This document shows positions 25,271-35,463 of a stretch of 64,000 bases of DNA, one piece after another (position 1 is the first letter of the stretch; every line of letters begins with the position of its first letter). Location of the stretch: assembly GCA_028583605.1 (NCBI GenBank), contig CM053332.1, positions 9,970,442 through 10,034,441 of the forward strand, in the 5' to 3' direction. The notes under the pieces were generated by a model. The model was not told the DNA's origin and did no database searches. It saw only the letters and a program-made list of their open reading frames with translations. Source of the stretch: Dastarcus helophoroides. Its lineage: Eukaryota; Arthropoda; Insecta; Coleoptera; Bothrideridae. Made by a program: the position numbers and the translations under genes.

Positions 25271-27110
25271 ATACCTGGTGTTTTTTTTTAGTTGGGAGGT
25301 TACCTTTATATGGAGTATCACTTATTATAAAGGCAAACTGATTTTGTCGATGGGGCTAATCGGAGCTAAACTATTTTCTAAAAATATTTTCAACTTCCCC
25401 CCACAACCGGTTACACCATAAGTAGACATCAACTTTCTTATTTTAAATGGCAACCCCCAAATTTTATATTTTATTTAGATTTTACGTAAAAAATAAGGTA
25501 AGTTTATGTATACATGTTTATTGCTACCTTTGATAGTTTTAAAGATATTTCAATTTTTCGAAAAAAAATGACAGAAAAGAGGGTTATTTTGACTCTTTGT
25601 ATCTTTTTTTTATTTGCATTAAAAACATGAAATTTGAGTTGAAGTCACGAAATATTATAAAGACTATAATAACGTAATCAGATTTTACATTTATTATACA
25701 GGGTGATGGAAATTTTATAATCTTTGCTGTTTTTGTTTTATTCAAAAATACTCTGTTTTTTTAAATGGGAACTATATATTTTTTAATCATTTTAGGATTC
25801 TTCACATAAAAAGAAGAATAAATTTATATTACTTTTTTTTTTAAATGTTGTGCCGTTACAGGGGTATTTTACATAAATCTCAAAATAAAAAAAATCAAAC
25901 ATGTCTTTTTTGTTCAAGTAGGAAATTAACTGTAGACAATAAAAGCTTAAAGAATTAATCATAATAAGTAATAGGAAAAAAAATAATTGACAAAAAATTT
26001 ACATTAAGAACAACAAGGACGATCTTCTGTTTTCATACATTTAAAGTCATATTTTAAGATTTTGAATTGAGTAACGTTTTTAAGCACATCCGATTGTTCC
26101 TAGCAATATGCTCGTCATGCAGTAGTCGTAAAAAAAATCACTAAAAAATTTCCATTTCGATTTTCATTATAAAATTTAACGCTTACAATTCCTGAGTTCT
26201 AATCTAACAGCATAACAGTTAAAGGACGAATTTTCTAGAACATTTGTTGTTGATTTTCATTACTCCAAAAATGAGAAGTCTGTTTAACAAAACCATTTTT
26301 ACGAAACTTACATTCGTGGCTCCCTAAACATTTTTCAATAAGTATTCTAACAATTAGTAAAAAACTTATTCGTCTTATACGGTTATCTTTCAAATGTTAT
26401 TTAGCCTTAAATTTTTAGGCCTTGTGGTTATGTTTTATTTTTGAAAATTTTGTTTTCTACCTGGTTGCTACTAGAGAAAAAAAAGATATATTTTTCTTTT
26501 TTATTTTAAATTATATCTCTGTAACGGTGCAGAATTTTTAAAAATTAGTCATATCTTTTTTTTTTCTTTTTATGTGAAGAATCCAAAAATGATTAAAAAA
26601 CATATAGTTCCCATTTAAAAAAAACAGAGTATTTTTGAATAAAACAAAAACGGCAAAGACAATAAAATTTCCATCACCCTGTATGATAAATGTAAAATCT
26701 GATTACGTTATTATAGTCTTTATAATATTTCGTAATTTCGACCCAAATTTCATGTTTTTACTGCAAATAATAAAAAAGATACAAATAGTCAAAATAACCA
26801 TCTTTTCGGTCATTTTTTTTCGAAAAATTGAAATATCTTTAAAACTATTAGAGGTAGCAATAAACATGTATACATAAACTCACCTTATTTTTTTACGTAA
26901 AATCTAAATAAAATATAAAATTTGGGGGTTGCTATTTAAAATAAGAAAGTTGATGTCTACTTCCGGTATAACCGGTAGTGGGGGGAAGTAAAAAATATTT
27001 TTAGAAGATAGTTTAGCTCCAATCAGCTTTATCGACAAAATCAGTTTGCCTTTATAATAAGTAGTACTCCATATAAAGGTAACCTCCCAACTAAAAAAAA
27101 CACCCGGTAT
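25271..27110. mobile_element. Large foldback (long inverted-repeat) element
   Basis: A left arm of about 645 bp (25271-25915) is repeated in reverse complement as a right arm of about 640 bp (26470-27110), around a loop of about 550 bp. Outer ends read ATACCTGGTG...TTAGTTGGGAGGTTACC on the left and the complement GGTAACCTCCCAACTAA...CACCCGGTAT on the right. Matching landmarks include GATTTTGTCGATGGGGC (25341-25357), GGTGATGGAAATTTTAT (25704-25720), and CCGTTACAGG at about 25853 facing CTGTAACGG at about 26518. Arms differ by scattered substitutions, so it is old. No transposase is encoded; the ORF at 26635-26877 lies inside the arm and is not believable. Confidence 0.85.
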
Positions 27111-27410
27111 AGTGTGACCTATTTATTTCTGAGTCACTCTGCCTGATATTTATTTATTGTGCAATCATATGACCTGATTTTTTTAAATTGTAGAGCTTGA
27201 TGTACTGTGTTTCTGAAATAAATACTTCCAATTCCTACAAACTTCAAGGCCTACAACGTCAGTTTTAGCAGTAAAATGTTAAGCCACTTTTTATGAAAAA
27301 ATCTGCGTACACCACTGGACTCAACGCCTCGTAAAATGTGTCTACCGAATTTTGTTAAAAACATTCACTTAAGTTTTATTTTAATTCCCGAATTACGTCT
27401 GTTAACTAAT

Positions 27411-28440
27411 TAGCAGGCCATACACGAACGAATCTGATCTGGGGATTTAATCCGTAAAGATATATCTACTCACTTGGCTCGTTACATACCAAACATGATG
27501 CTTTTTATAACTTACATATCTATAGACATATTATAACCTCTAATTAAATCCGTCAGTGAAAAACTTCACGTTAGTGGACTAATACTCGTCACTTTTGTAC
27601 GAATTGGACTCGGCTAGCGATCAGTTTGCATGCACCCGAGGTTAAGCTGCTGTTATCTGGCATTTTTGAGTGAAAGATGTCTAACTCGGCCACTAACTGA
27701 CATATTTAGTCTGTGCAAGATAAAATCTGCCGATTAGTCTGTGGCTCGGCCCTGTCCATTAACGCAAAGTTAATTCCGCTGATATAATATGTGCCATATC
27801 CTATTCGTCGAGTAATCCGCTGTTGTGTGGGCGGCTATTGATTTGAATACAGATTACTTGAACAAAGCGCACAAAACAATGTCTATGAAATAAAAAGAGA
27901 AAGCTTTTCGTTAAATGAATTTTTCTGAAATTAATATACAAATCGTATCCACTGAAACCAAGAAAGTAATCCACTGGTGTATGGACGGTTATTAGCCTGC
28001 CAAACACGAACGAATCTCATCTGTGGATTTAATCCGTAAAGATATATCTGCGCACTTCACTCGTTACATACCAAATATGATGCTTTCCACTAACCTACAT
28101 ATCTGTGCACACCTCCAATTAACCTCCAATTAAATCCGCCAGTTAAAAATGGGACGTTAGTGGGCTAATACTTGTCACTTTTGTAGGAATTGGACTCGGT
28201 TCGCGGCATGTTTGCATGCACCCGATATTTAGCTGACGTTATCTGGTGACAGATGCCAAAGTCAAAAGACATCAAAACCTTTGACAGCCACAAACTCACA
28301 TATTTAGTCTGTGCAAAATAAAGTCTGCGAATTAGTCTCTGGCTGGGCCCTGTCCATTATCGCAAAGTTAATTCCGCTGATTTGATAAATGCCATATCCA
28401 GTTCGCCAAGTAATCCTCTGGTGCATGGCCGGTTATTGGG
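27411..28440 (+). repeat. Diverged direct repeat with a unit of about 440 bp (two copies and a partial)
   Basis: Copy 1 at 27411-27840 and copy 2 at 27993-28440 share order and sequence. Shared words include ACACGAACGAATCT, GATTTAATCCGTAAAGATAT, TTGCATGCACCCGA, ACATATTTAGTCTGTGCAA and GCAAAGTTAATTCCGCTGAT. The end of a further copy (27957-27995, with GTAATCCACTGGTGTATGG) sits directly before copy 2, head to tail. Unit ends (GGCCATACACGAAC and, in reverse, GGCCATGCACCAG) are weak inverted repeats. It could be a tandem satellite remnant or two insertions of one MITE. The ORF at 27801-28007 is incidental. Confidence 0.75.
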
Positions 28441-28613
28441 TTTGCGCCGAAAAAGTGTCATATTGACCTTTATTCAATCTAATGTCACGGTGTAAAGTTA
28501 TTTTAAATGAATTTTTCATGAGTTGATCCCAAAAGTGTGAGTCAAAAAAAAAATTGCATTTTCGGACAATTTGATGCGTTTTTTTATAACCGAATAGGAT
28601 GTAACGCTACACA

Positions 28614-28681
28614 AACAGCACAGAAAAGATGTGACACTTATAGGGAGAACAGCACAGAAAAGATGTGATGCTTATGGGGAG
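28614..28681 (+). repeat. Short tandem duplication, 34-bp unit
   Basis: 28614-28647 and 28648-28681 are two adjacent copies beginning AACAGCACAGAAAAGATGTG and differing at about three positions. Confidence 0.8.
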
Positions 28682-29149
28682 AATATTTTGTAGAAATACC
28701 AGCCTCGTTTACCAGGTTCAAGGTAAGAGAAATGTCATGATAATAAAGAACGTTCAACTATCGATGAATGCTGAAGGTTAAAATTATTGAAAATTCTCTA
28801 CATTACATTCGGTAAGAAAATTAGCAGACTAGTTGAATATTTCCACAACAAATGAGAGAATGAGGGAAACTAAATTTCGCCAAAAACTAGCCATTCGGTA
28901 GGACAGCACTCAATATGTGTCTGTAGCTTCACCAAAAACTAATGGAGTTGGGACGGTATGTTGCTAGCCCCATCCACCATACTCATCTGACATAGCACCG
29001 TCAGATCTTTATTTGTTTCATTTGCCACAGCAATTTTATCAAAAGAAAAAATGTAATAATGTCGGCGCTACGAAACCGCATTTACAGGTTTTTCCCAAGT
29101 TAAACGAAAGCAGTTTAAAAAAATGGAATTATGAAATTTTCTGAAAAAT
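28682..29149. other. Non-coding stretch
   Basis: Nothing recognised. A decayed continuation of the Jockey remnant that follows is possible on the minus strand but not demonstrable. Confidence 0.4.
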
Positions 29150-29460
29150 GACAGATGGTTGTAGATTAGTACAATAATTTTGTGAACAGTATCATCTACG
29201 TACAGCCTCAGAATGATAACAGGAACTTTTGATAGTTCTGCTGTATAGAAGGAGTAGAATGTAAGGCCTATAACTGATCCTTGTAGTCCCCCCGTCTATA
29301 TTATTTCCTTTTCGATTTTACCTTCCATCTTAATTCGAAATTTTGTGTGAAAGCTTATAAATAAGAAGGCTCGATCCTTCCAGTAATACGTCATTTTAGA
29401 TAAGTAATACAACATTTCCTCGGAAAACGAAAGTTTTAATGTTGCTTTAATTGTGGTGAA
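29150..29460 (-). pseudogene. Jockey-like reverse transcriptase remnant, minus strand
   Basis: The minus strand reads, in one frame with a single TAG, KDRAFLFISFHTKFRIKMEG, then GLQGSVIGLTFYSFYTAEL, then RLYVDDTVHKI. This follows the order R(T/A)F.V, (G/P)QGS.(L/I)GP..YS.YT and (Y/F)ADDT of Jockey-type LINE RTs. The catalytic motif is YVDD at 29191-29202. Leu before QGS and Leu-Thr after IG are unusual for the family. Flanking endonuclease and thumb are not recognisable. It is a piece of about 100 codons from an old element. Confidence 0.55.
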
Positions 29461-30279
29461 CCAAGGAGTATAGATTTGTTAGTTTTATTGCAATTTTAAG
29501 TTAATTAATATATTGCATATAAATTACAAGTTTCAGCTAATTGCATTTTACTGACTGATGCAGAGCCTCATTAAGCTATCCGCGCGTGGCTTTATTTTAT
29601 AACCATCACTCAGGAATCCCATACAAATCACAAAATGCAAAAACAAAGCATTACGCCCAGGAAACAAATGCTCGCCGAGGCAGCATCCTTGATTAATTGA
29701 AGCAATTTTGTTATAGCAAAAGAAGCAGTCGCATAGCGAAATTGATTTAAACAAGAAAAAAGATAAAATATGTCACAATCCTTCTACTGGAAAATATCCA
29801 ATTTGAAATGATTTCGTTCATTAATTAACTCTGGTTACAGATTCGCTTCATCAGAAATAAATTTTTATCAAGAACACGAAATGCAAGTTTTAGCCACAAT
29901 TCATAAAATATAGATTACGATTAAATATGCTGAAATATACGAAAACTGGTGCTTATCCTCAATTTTGCAGTCAGGATTCTTTGCAATTGGCAATTATTAC
30001 TGCTTTGTGGGTAGTCTTGATATTTGGATAGATTGAAAAAAATATTTTTTTTTACATTAAAAAAATCTCAGGACATGAACTTATTAGGTACCAATTTTAT
30101 AATTTTAGCTGTGTAACTTATTATTTGATTTCATACAATACTACTAATACTAGTCGTTTGGCCGATGAGATTTCTTATCTACAAGCAGCAACTTGTCAGG
30201 ACCCATTTAAATTTTCTCAAACGATTTTCTAATATTAAAACAGACATACAAATTTTCGTTGATAATTTTACGCCATTGG
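29461..30279. other. Non-coding stretch
   Basis: No gene seen. The ORF at 29548-29754 (minus) has no recognisable domain. Confidence 0.4.
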
Positions 30280-30775
30280 AAAATGGATTCCTAAAATGCT
30301 CTAATGCCGATGCAACTAAGTTTTATTTGTAAACAGAAATCTTGGCGCCAATTTTCTTATTTCAAACTTTAAAAATGATCAACTTCCTTACAACCGTTAG
30401 GGAATACATTTTCAAAAATCATTTTTTAACTTTACTTAACCTACATTATATTAGGAACTTATGAACAAAATTTCCTGCCTCTAGACCCTTCCTTTAGACT
30501 ATTCATTGTCTATTAGTTAATGTTAGAATTTATGAAGTAGATTTTACGTCCTTTAAAGGATACATCTCCAAAAATGCTGATGCAACTGACCTGTAGTTAT
30601 TAACCGAAGCCTAAACACCAATCCTCAAAAATGACAAAATTTTATCCTATATTTAATTCTCTTTGGAAATGAATTTTCAAAAATCCTTTTTTAGTGCTCA
30701 CCTACGCTATATAAAGAAATGTGCAAAATTTCGTACTTCTAAACCCAGCAATGTACGTTTAATTATGATTAAGGC
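30280..30775 (+). repeat. Dispersed repeat family B, two copies about 275 bp apart
   Basis: 30290-30520 and 30565-30775 share, in order, AATGC(T/C)(G)ATGCAACT, TTTTCAAAAATC(A/C)TTTTTTA, CCTAC(A/G)(T/C)TATA, and AAAATTTC followed by CTAGACCC or CTAAACCC. A third, partial copy lies at 35,195-35,330 (TTTTCAAAGG, ACGCTATAGTGCAA, AAAATTTCATGC, CTAGACTCACC). Old, non-coding. Confidence 0.55.
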
Positions 30776-31516
30776 TTTACTTTTATTATAGGCAGCTATA
30801 CACAACTTAACAAGTTAGGCACTTCACTATATGCCTTACTTTTATCGTGTTATAATATAGTCTGTGTTTTTTTTGCGCAAATTTTAGTCGCATGTAAGTA
30901 TGTATAAAAAGCAACATTACATTTCCAGAACATGACTAGAAAAGCTAAAAGGCAGAGAGCTCGTTTGCATTAGATATCCTTAATAGTTTAAGTTGTTAAA
31001 TGTTCTTTTCCTCTATCTTGAATCAGTTACCGTCGAACATAACTACTACGAGCGATAAAATCGTTTATTCCGAATTGTATAAAATTTAAACGGAAGCTGT
31101 ATTACTTCGAGCGGTTGTCCAATAAATATTCGCACTTTTGCTCTATTGCAGGAGCTTTTAAATTAATAGCATAGTTCACTAAAGTTTAAAACCTCGCTGT
31201 CAATTTCGTTCACGTTCAAAAACTCCTTTTTGCACTTCTGCACAACCGTGGTATGCTAACAATTTTACATCGCTCATTTCGCTATGGGCTTCCTAGAAGT
31301 TACACCTTTTAACTGAATGTAGCACACCAGAATGCAAATCAGCCGCTGCAATTCCTCTGAATTTACGTGGAAAAGTCTTTGTTGACATGCATTGCACTCA
31401 AGTTTTAAAGGCGATAAATTTTATCATATGTGTAGTTGGAACGAGATAAACGCAAAAATATTCTGAAAATAAAATTTTAAATATGATGTCGATAATAATT
31501 CAAAAGAACGAAGCTA
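30776..31516. other. Non-coding stretch
   Basis: No coding or RNA feature recognised. Confidence 0.4.
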
Positions 31517-31627
31517 CGAGGGTAATTCAAATATAAATGTTTTTAAAAATTTATTGGTACAAGATGCATATATGAAAGTTATTAACTATTTTTCAACATA
31601 ATCTCCTTATATTGTTATGCATTTTTT

Positions 31628-32504
31628 TCAACGGATTGCAAGTTTTTTAATGCCATCATCATAAAAAGAACGGAGGCATGTTTGCAGCCAATTGCGCACA
31701 GCACCATCGTCATGGAATCGCTCACTTCCTAGAGGTTCTTTCGGTGGCCCAAACATATGATAATCGCATGGTGATAAGTCGGGAGTATAAGGAGGGTGTT
31801 GTAATGTTGCCCAATGCATTTCCTCCAATTTTTGATGTCAGATTGGCTGAGTGGGGGCGGCATTATCGTGAAACAATATCACATTTCTGACTGAAAATTC
31901 GCGGCTCTTCCGCCGATATGCACGTTTTGCTTCATCCAATAAAAACCCCAAACAATGTCGCCAGAACCTGTCCAGCTGAGAGACGAGTTTTTGCCTGGAC
32001 GGGTGCCCCTTTCCCCTTTGTTGCCCACTCCATGCTTACTTGTTTAGATTCAGGGGTATAATGGTGGACCCAAGTGTCATCACACGTAACGATACAAAGA
32101 TAGTGATGCAAAAAAGAACCACCAGCAGTCAAAAGACGAGGTACCCACCTTGCAGAAAGTTTTTGAAACCCCAGCTCATGTGCGATGATGGAGCACTCCC
32201 AAAACGTTTCCCTATCTGAGCTGCAATTTCACCAACACTTGAACGGCGATCTCCTTCCAAAGAGCATTGAACAGCATTAATCTTGAACGCAGTCGCCCTG
32301 CTCCGAGGATGACGGATATGGGGTTTATTTTCAACTTGAGTTCGTCCTTCCAAAAATTTTTTGTACCATTTATGCATTGGAGTTTTCTTCAAACAAGTAT
32401 CCCCAAACTATACGAAAATTTTCGGCGAACTTTACACTTTCAACGGCAAGAAATTTAACAATAATGCGCTGCGCAACGTGCGGATGAACCTCTTGCTCAC
32501 TCAT
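31628..32504 (-). pseudogene. Mariner transposase pseudogene
   Basis: A cut-and-paste transposase acting on the element's TIRs. It starts at ATG 32504 with MSEQEVHPHVAQRIIVKFLA. A frameshift near 32390 leads to MHKWYKKFLEGRTQVENKPH (HTH region), then SVGEIAAQIGKRFGSAPSSH. Catalytic aspartates are visible: TCDDTWVHHYTPESK (near 32085), VILFHDNAAPT (about 31865, in a shifted frame) and YTPDLSPCDYHMF (about 31770). Thirty-three residues, including a stop, lie between the second and third Asp instead of the 34 of DD34D mariners, fitting loss of one codon. It ends KKLAIR near 31628. At least three frameshifts and a stop make it inactive. Confidence 0.85.
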
Positions 32505-32574
32505 TGTATTTACAACTGACAAACGGCAAGAACGGAATTCACTTGAGAACGGAAAGTCACGTGATATCCGCACT

Positions 32575-34149
32575 TAACATGTCATCAGAAGCATTGAGTT
32601 CCACGATGTTGCGAAAGCCCTTTGTCAGCTTAAAGCAAAGATGTCTGCGGGAATGGACCAACTGCCATGCTTTGTTGTTAAGGACTGTAAAGCTGTATTT
32701 ATCGAACCACTTATCTTTCTGTTCAACCTTAGCATAAAAACCAAAACATTTCCATCAGTATGAAAAAGTGCAAAAATAACTCCAGTGCTAAAAGGTGGTG
32801 ATCTCAAAGTAATGTCAAATTATAGACCTATCTCTTTGCTTTCGGTATTCTCCAAAATATTTGAAACGGTTTTGTTTAACAAGATAAGCGTTGATATCAT
32901 TCCCCTAATCTCTACCAACCAACATAGTTTTTTGCCCGGTAGGTCAACAGTTAGCAATTTGACTTCCTTTACGCAATTTGTAGCTGAAAATGTAGATCGC
33001 GGTGAGCAAGTAGATTGCATTTACACTGATATTTCAAAGGCATTCGATCGCGTTAATCATGGACGTCTTTTGCAAAAACTTGATGCCTTTGGATTTAGTA
33101 CTGATTTGCTTGAAATGTTTAGATCCTATCTTATTAATAGAGAACAGGTAGGTGTGTACAAAGGGTACAAATCGGACATGAATGTGCATACATTAGGTAT
33201 ACCTCAGGGGTCTGTCCTCGGGCCATTCCTTTTTCTTGTATATATTAACGATTTGTTAAGATGTATTGACAGTCTCTTCCTATTATTCGCAGATGGCCTA
33301 AAACTCTTTCGTACTATTAACTCTTCCAATGCCTGCAAGGAGCTCCAGGCAGATTTAAGCAAAATAAATAGTTGGTGTGGTGAAAATCATCTTGAATTAA
33401 ATATTAATAAATGTAAAACTATTACCTACACGAAGCAAAAGTCCTGTGTTAACTGTGTATATCACATCGATACCAATATAATAGAAAAAGTTCGACTCTA
33501 TACAGATCTTGGTATAACGTCTGATTGTGAACTTACCTTCAATCCACACATAAATTTTATTATTGCTTCATCTTTAAAAATGCTAGGATTTATTCTTAGG
33601 TCGGTGTCAAATTTTCCATCTGTAGAAGCATTGAAGATTTTGTACAAGGCGTTCGTGAGATCAAATCTGGAGTACTATGCTGTAATTTGATCTCCATTAT
33701 ATGTTTATCAAAAAACAAGTTAAGAAAGGGTTCAAAGAAAAGCAGCAAAATATATGTTTAAAGCAATTGTTGGTCGTTTCCCGTCAAGATCATGTAATCA
33801 TAATGAGTTACTGAATATTTGCGAGCTTCAGTTGTTGGATTCACGACGTGAAATAGCATCGGCGAAATTCCTTTACAAAATTTTACATAATGTAACCAAC
33901 TGCTCAGACATATTGTCCAAAATTTCTTTTCATGTTCAACGAACAAACAGCGGGCATTCTAACTTATTTTAGCTTCCAAAAGCGCGGACAAATTTAATGG
34001 TGAATTCCCCTATCTACAGATTGCTACAGTTGGGAAACCGTATCCACACTACGGGTGATATTTTTGGGGATACTTGGTACAAAATTCATTGCATCTTGAA
34101 GAAGGAGCATGCATCCGACTGCGGTTGTGATTTTTTTTTAATAATTTAA
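32575..34149 (+). pseudogene. Jockey/CR1-like reverse transcriptase pseudogene
   Basis: One frame runs the full 1.57 kb with four nonsense codons (TGA 32761, TGA 33688, TAA 33721, TAG 33970) and no frameshift. Domains in order: KMSAGMDQLPCFVVKD (RT0); SNYRPISLLSVFSKIFE; NQHSFLPGRSTVSNL; DCIYTDISKAFDRVNH (first catalytic Asp block); GIPQGSVLGPFLFLVYINDL; LLFADGLKLF; NHLELNINKCKT; RLYTDLGI; EYYAVI then SPLY; ERVQRKAAKYMF. The (Y/F)ADD box is FADG at 33286-33297, so one of the two essential aspartates is Gly. The TGA codons sit where Trp is usual. It is the best-preserved RT here, consistent with being the younger insertion. Confidence 0.9.
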
Positions 34150-34550
34150 TAAGTTTAGAGAAAGAGGTTGAGTTATCAAAGAGCTGAAGAAGGTGTGAAG
34201 CGGCGGCTTATGGTACTGATGACGGCCTGTTTTAAACAGCACATATTGAGCTTTAGAATGTATTTTGGAATGTTACTGTTTTTTCTTTTCTTGTTTTCCT
34301 TTATGTATTTTTTTTTCTCTTTCTTTATTTTTCTTATTTTGTTCTTTTCTTTAAATATATTTATTTTTTGCTTTTACAACAACACACTGTGGTATTAGTT
34401 TTATGTCAGGCTTATCTTATGGATAATTTAGGGTAGGAATAAATAAGTATAAAATCTAAATTACAATGTTTTATTGTATTGTTTTTTTATATTTGTCCCA
34501 TAAATGGACTTGTTGTGTCGGGCAAAAAACAATTTATTTATTTATTTATA
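32575..34550 (+). mobile_element. 5'-truncated Jockey/CR1-like LINE inserted in the mariner
   Basis: Begins inside the RT N-terminal region at about 32575, runs through RT and C-terminus to a stop at 34149, then a 3' UTR of about 380 bp ending in a TTTA microsatellite tail (34531-34550). Immediately after the tail, mariner terminal sequence resumes. The 5' truncation and microsatellite tail are normal products of target-primed reverse transcription. The endonuclease is missing. A target duplication could not be fixed because the left junction is not sharp. Confidence 0.8.
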
Positions 34551-34625
34551 AGAGAATGCGCACACTTTCGATGCCCTCATGGCGACATGATAGAAATTCC
34601 GGTTCATATTTGATTTACCTTCGTA

Positions 34626-35194
34626 AAAATAAGCCATAATTCTAAATTTTTCGCTTAAAAGTTCAACTCTATCTAACATATTCTGTTTTTACTTTTTTTG
34701 AAATGTCAGCTTTTATCTCGACAGTAGCTTTTTTTTATCAGTTTTAAGTTAAGTTTCAGCGAACTGTTTTTATAGATTTATCATTTTTTTGGAAATTCTT
34801 CCTCGAAATTTATTTTCATAAATCAGAAATTTGTTTTCAAATATCCACTTTTTCCTTAAATCTCAAAGATAACCCATAAAATGGAAAATTTGATCTATGC
34901 TTTCTTACGTTTGGGAAAAGTCTAATGATTTGAAGAAATTCTAATTTTTTCTAATTCTTGAATCACTATTATATTTTGTTCAAGTATTTCATTTACATTC
35001 ATTTTGCCTTCTTTTACTGATAACTTGCTAGAGATGAAGGCTTTTAAACGAAGAAAATAGAGACAATATGTATATAAATTTGTGATGAATGATAAAGAAA
35101 ACTTTGTAAGAGCTAACGTCTGTACTTTAAACAATCATTTGTTTTAATTGTTGCAATGCGGAGAATTATTCATCACATGTATATTTGATACCCC
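34626..35194. other. Non-coding stretch
   Basis: Nothing recognised. The ORF at 34922-35134 (minus) has no domain I know. Confidence 0.4.
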
Positions 35195-35345
35195 ATTTTC
35201 ACTCTTTTAGAGGCTGAATTTTCAAAGGTTATATTACGCTATAGTGCAAACTTGTCCGCAAAATTTCATGCTTCCATATGTCTAGACTCACCCGTTTAGA
35301 CAGTGCGTTTTCTGTCAGTCAAAGCTTGGAGTTTTATTGAGTAGA
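35195..35345 (+). repeat. Dispersed repeat family B, copy 3
   Basis: A partial relative of the repeats at 30.3-30.8 kb. Shared words are TTTTCAAA, TACGCTATA, GCAAAATTTCATGC and CTAGAC. It ends with CTGTCAGTCAAAG near 35325. Confidence 0.45.
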
Positions 35346-35463
35346 TTTGTGTACTTCTAGTTTTTTTTTTATGTGTACGTCCTTATTGTACCAATATTTA
35401 CACTACTCATACCAATGCATTGTGCATCTTTATGTAGATAATATGATCAGTCTGCACAATAGA

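Larger units (their letters stand above)
31517..34623 (-). mobile_element. Mariner transposon with TIRs, split by a LINE insertion
   Basis: The left end CGAGGGTAATTCAAATATAA (from 31517) and the right end, complement CGAAGGTAAATCAAATATGA (read leftward from 34623), are inverted repeats. Each is flanked by TA (31515-31516 and 34624-34625), the mariner target duplication. The transposase lies on the minus strand between 32504 and about 31628. The LINE described separately (about 32575-34550) separates the coding part from the 5' terminal repeat. Without the LINE the element is about 1.13 kb, slightly short for a mariner, so some sequence was lost. The nesting order is clear: mariner first, LINE later. 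Confidence 0.85.

Noticed and set aside
27411..28440. CRISPR-like array
   Set aside because: Repeats are about 440 bp and diverged, with no short regular repeats or spacers; the genome is eukaryotic in character.
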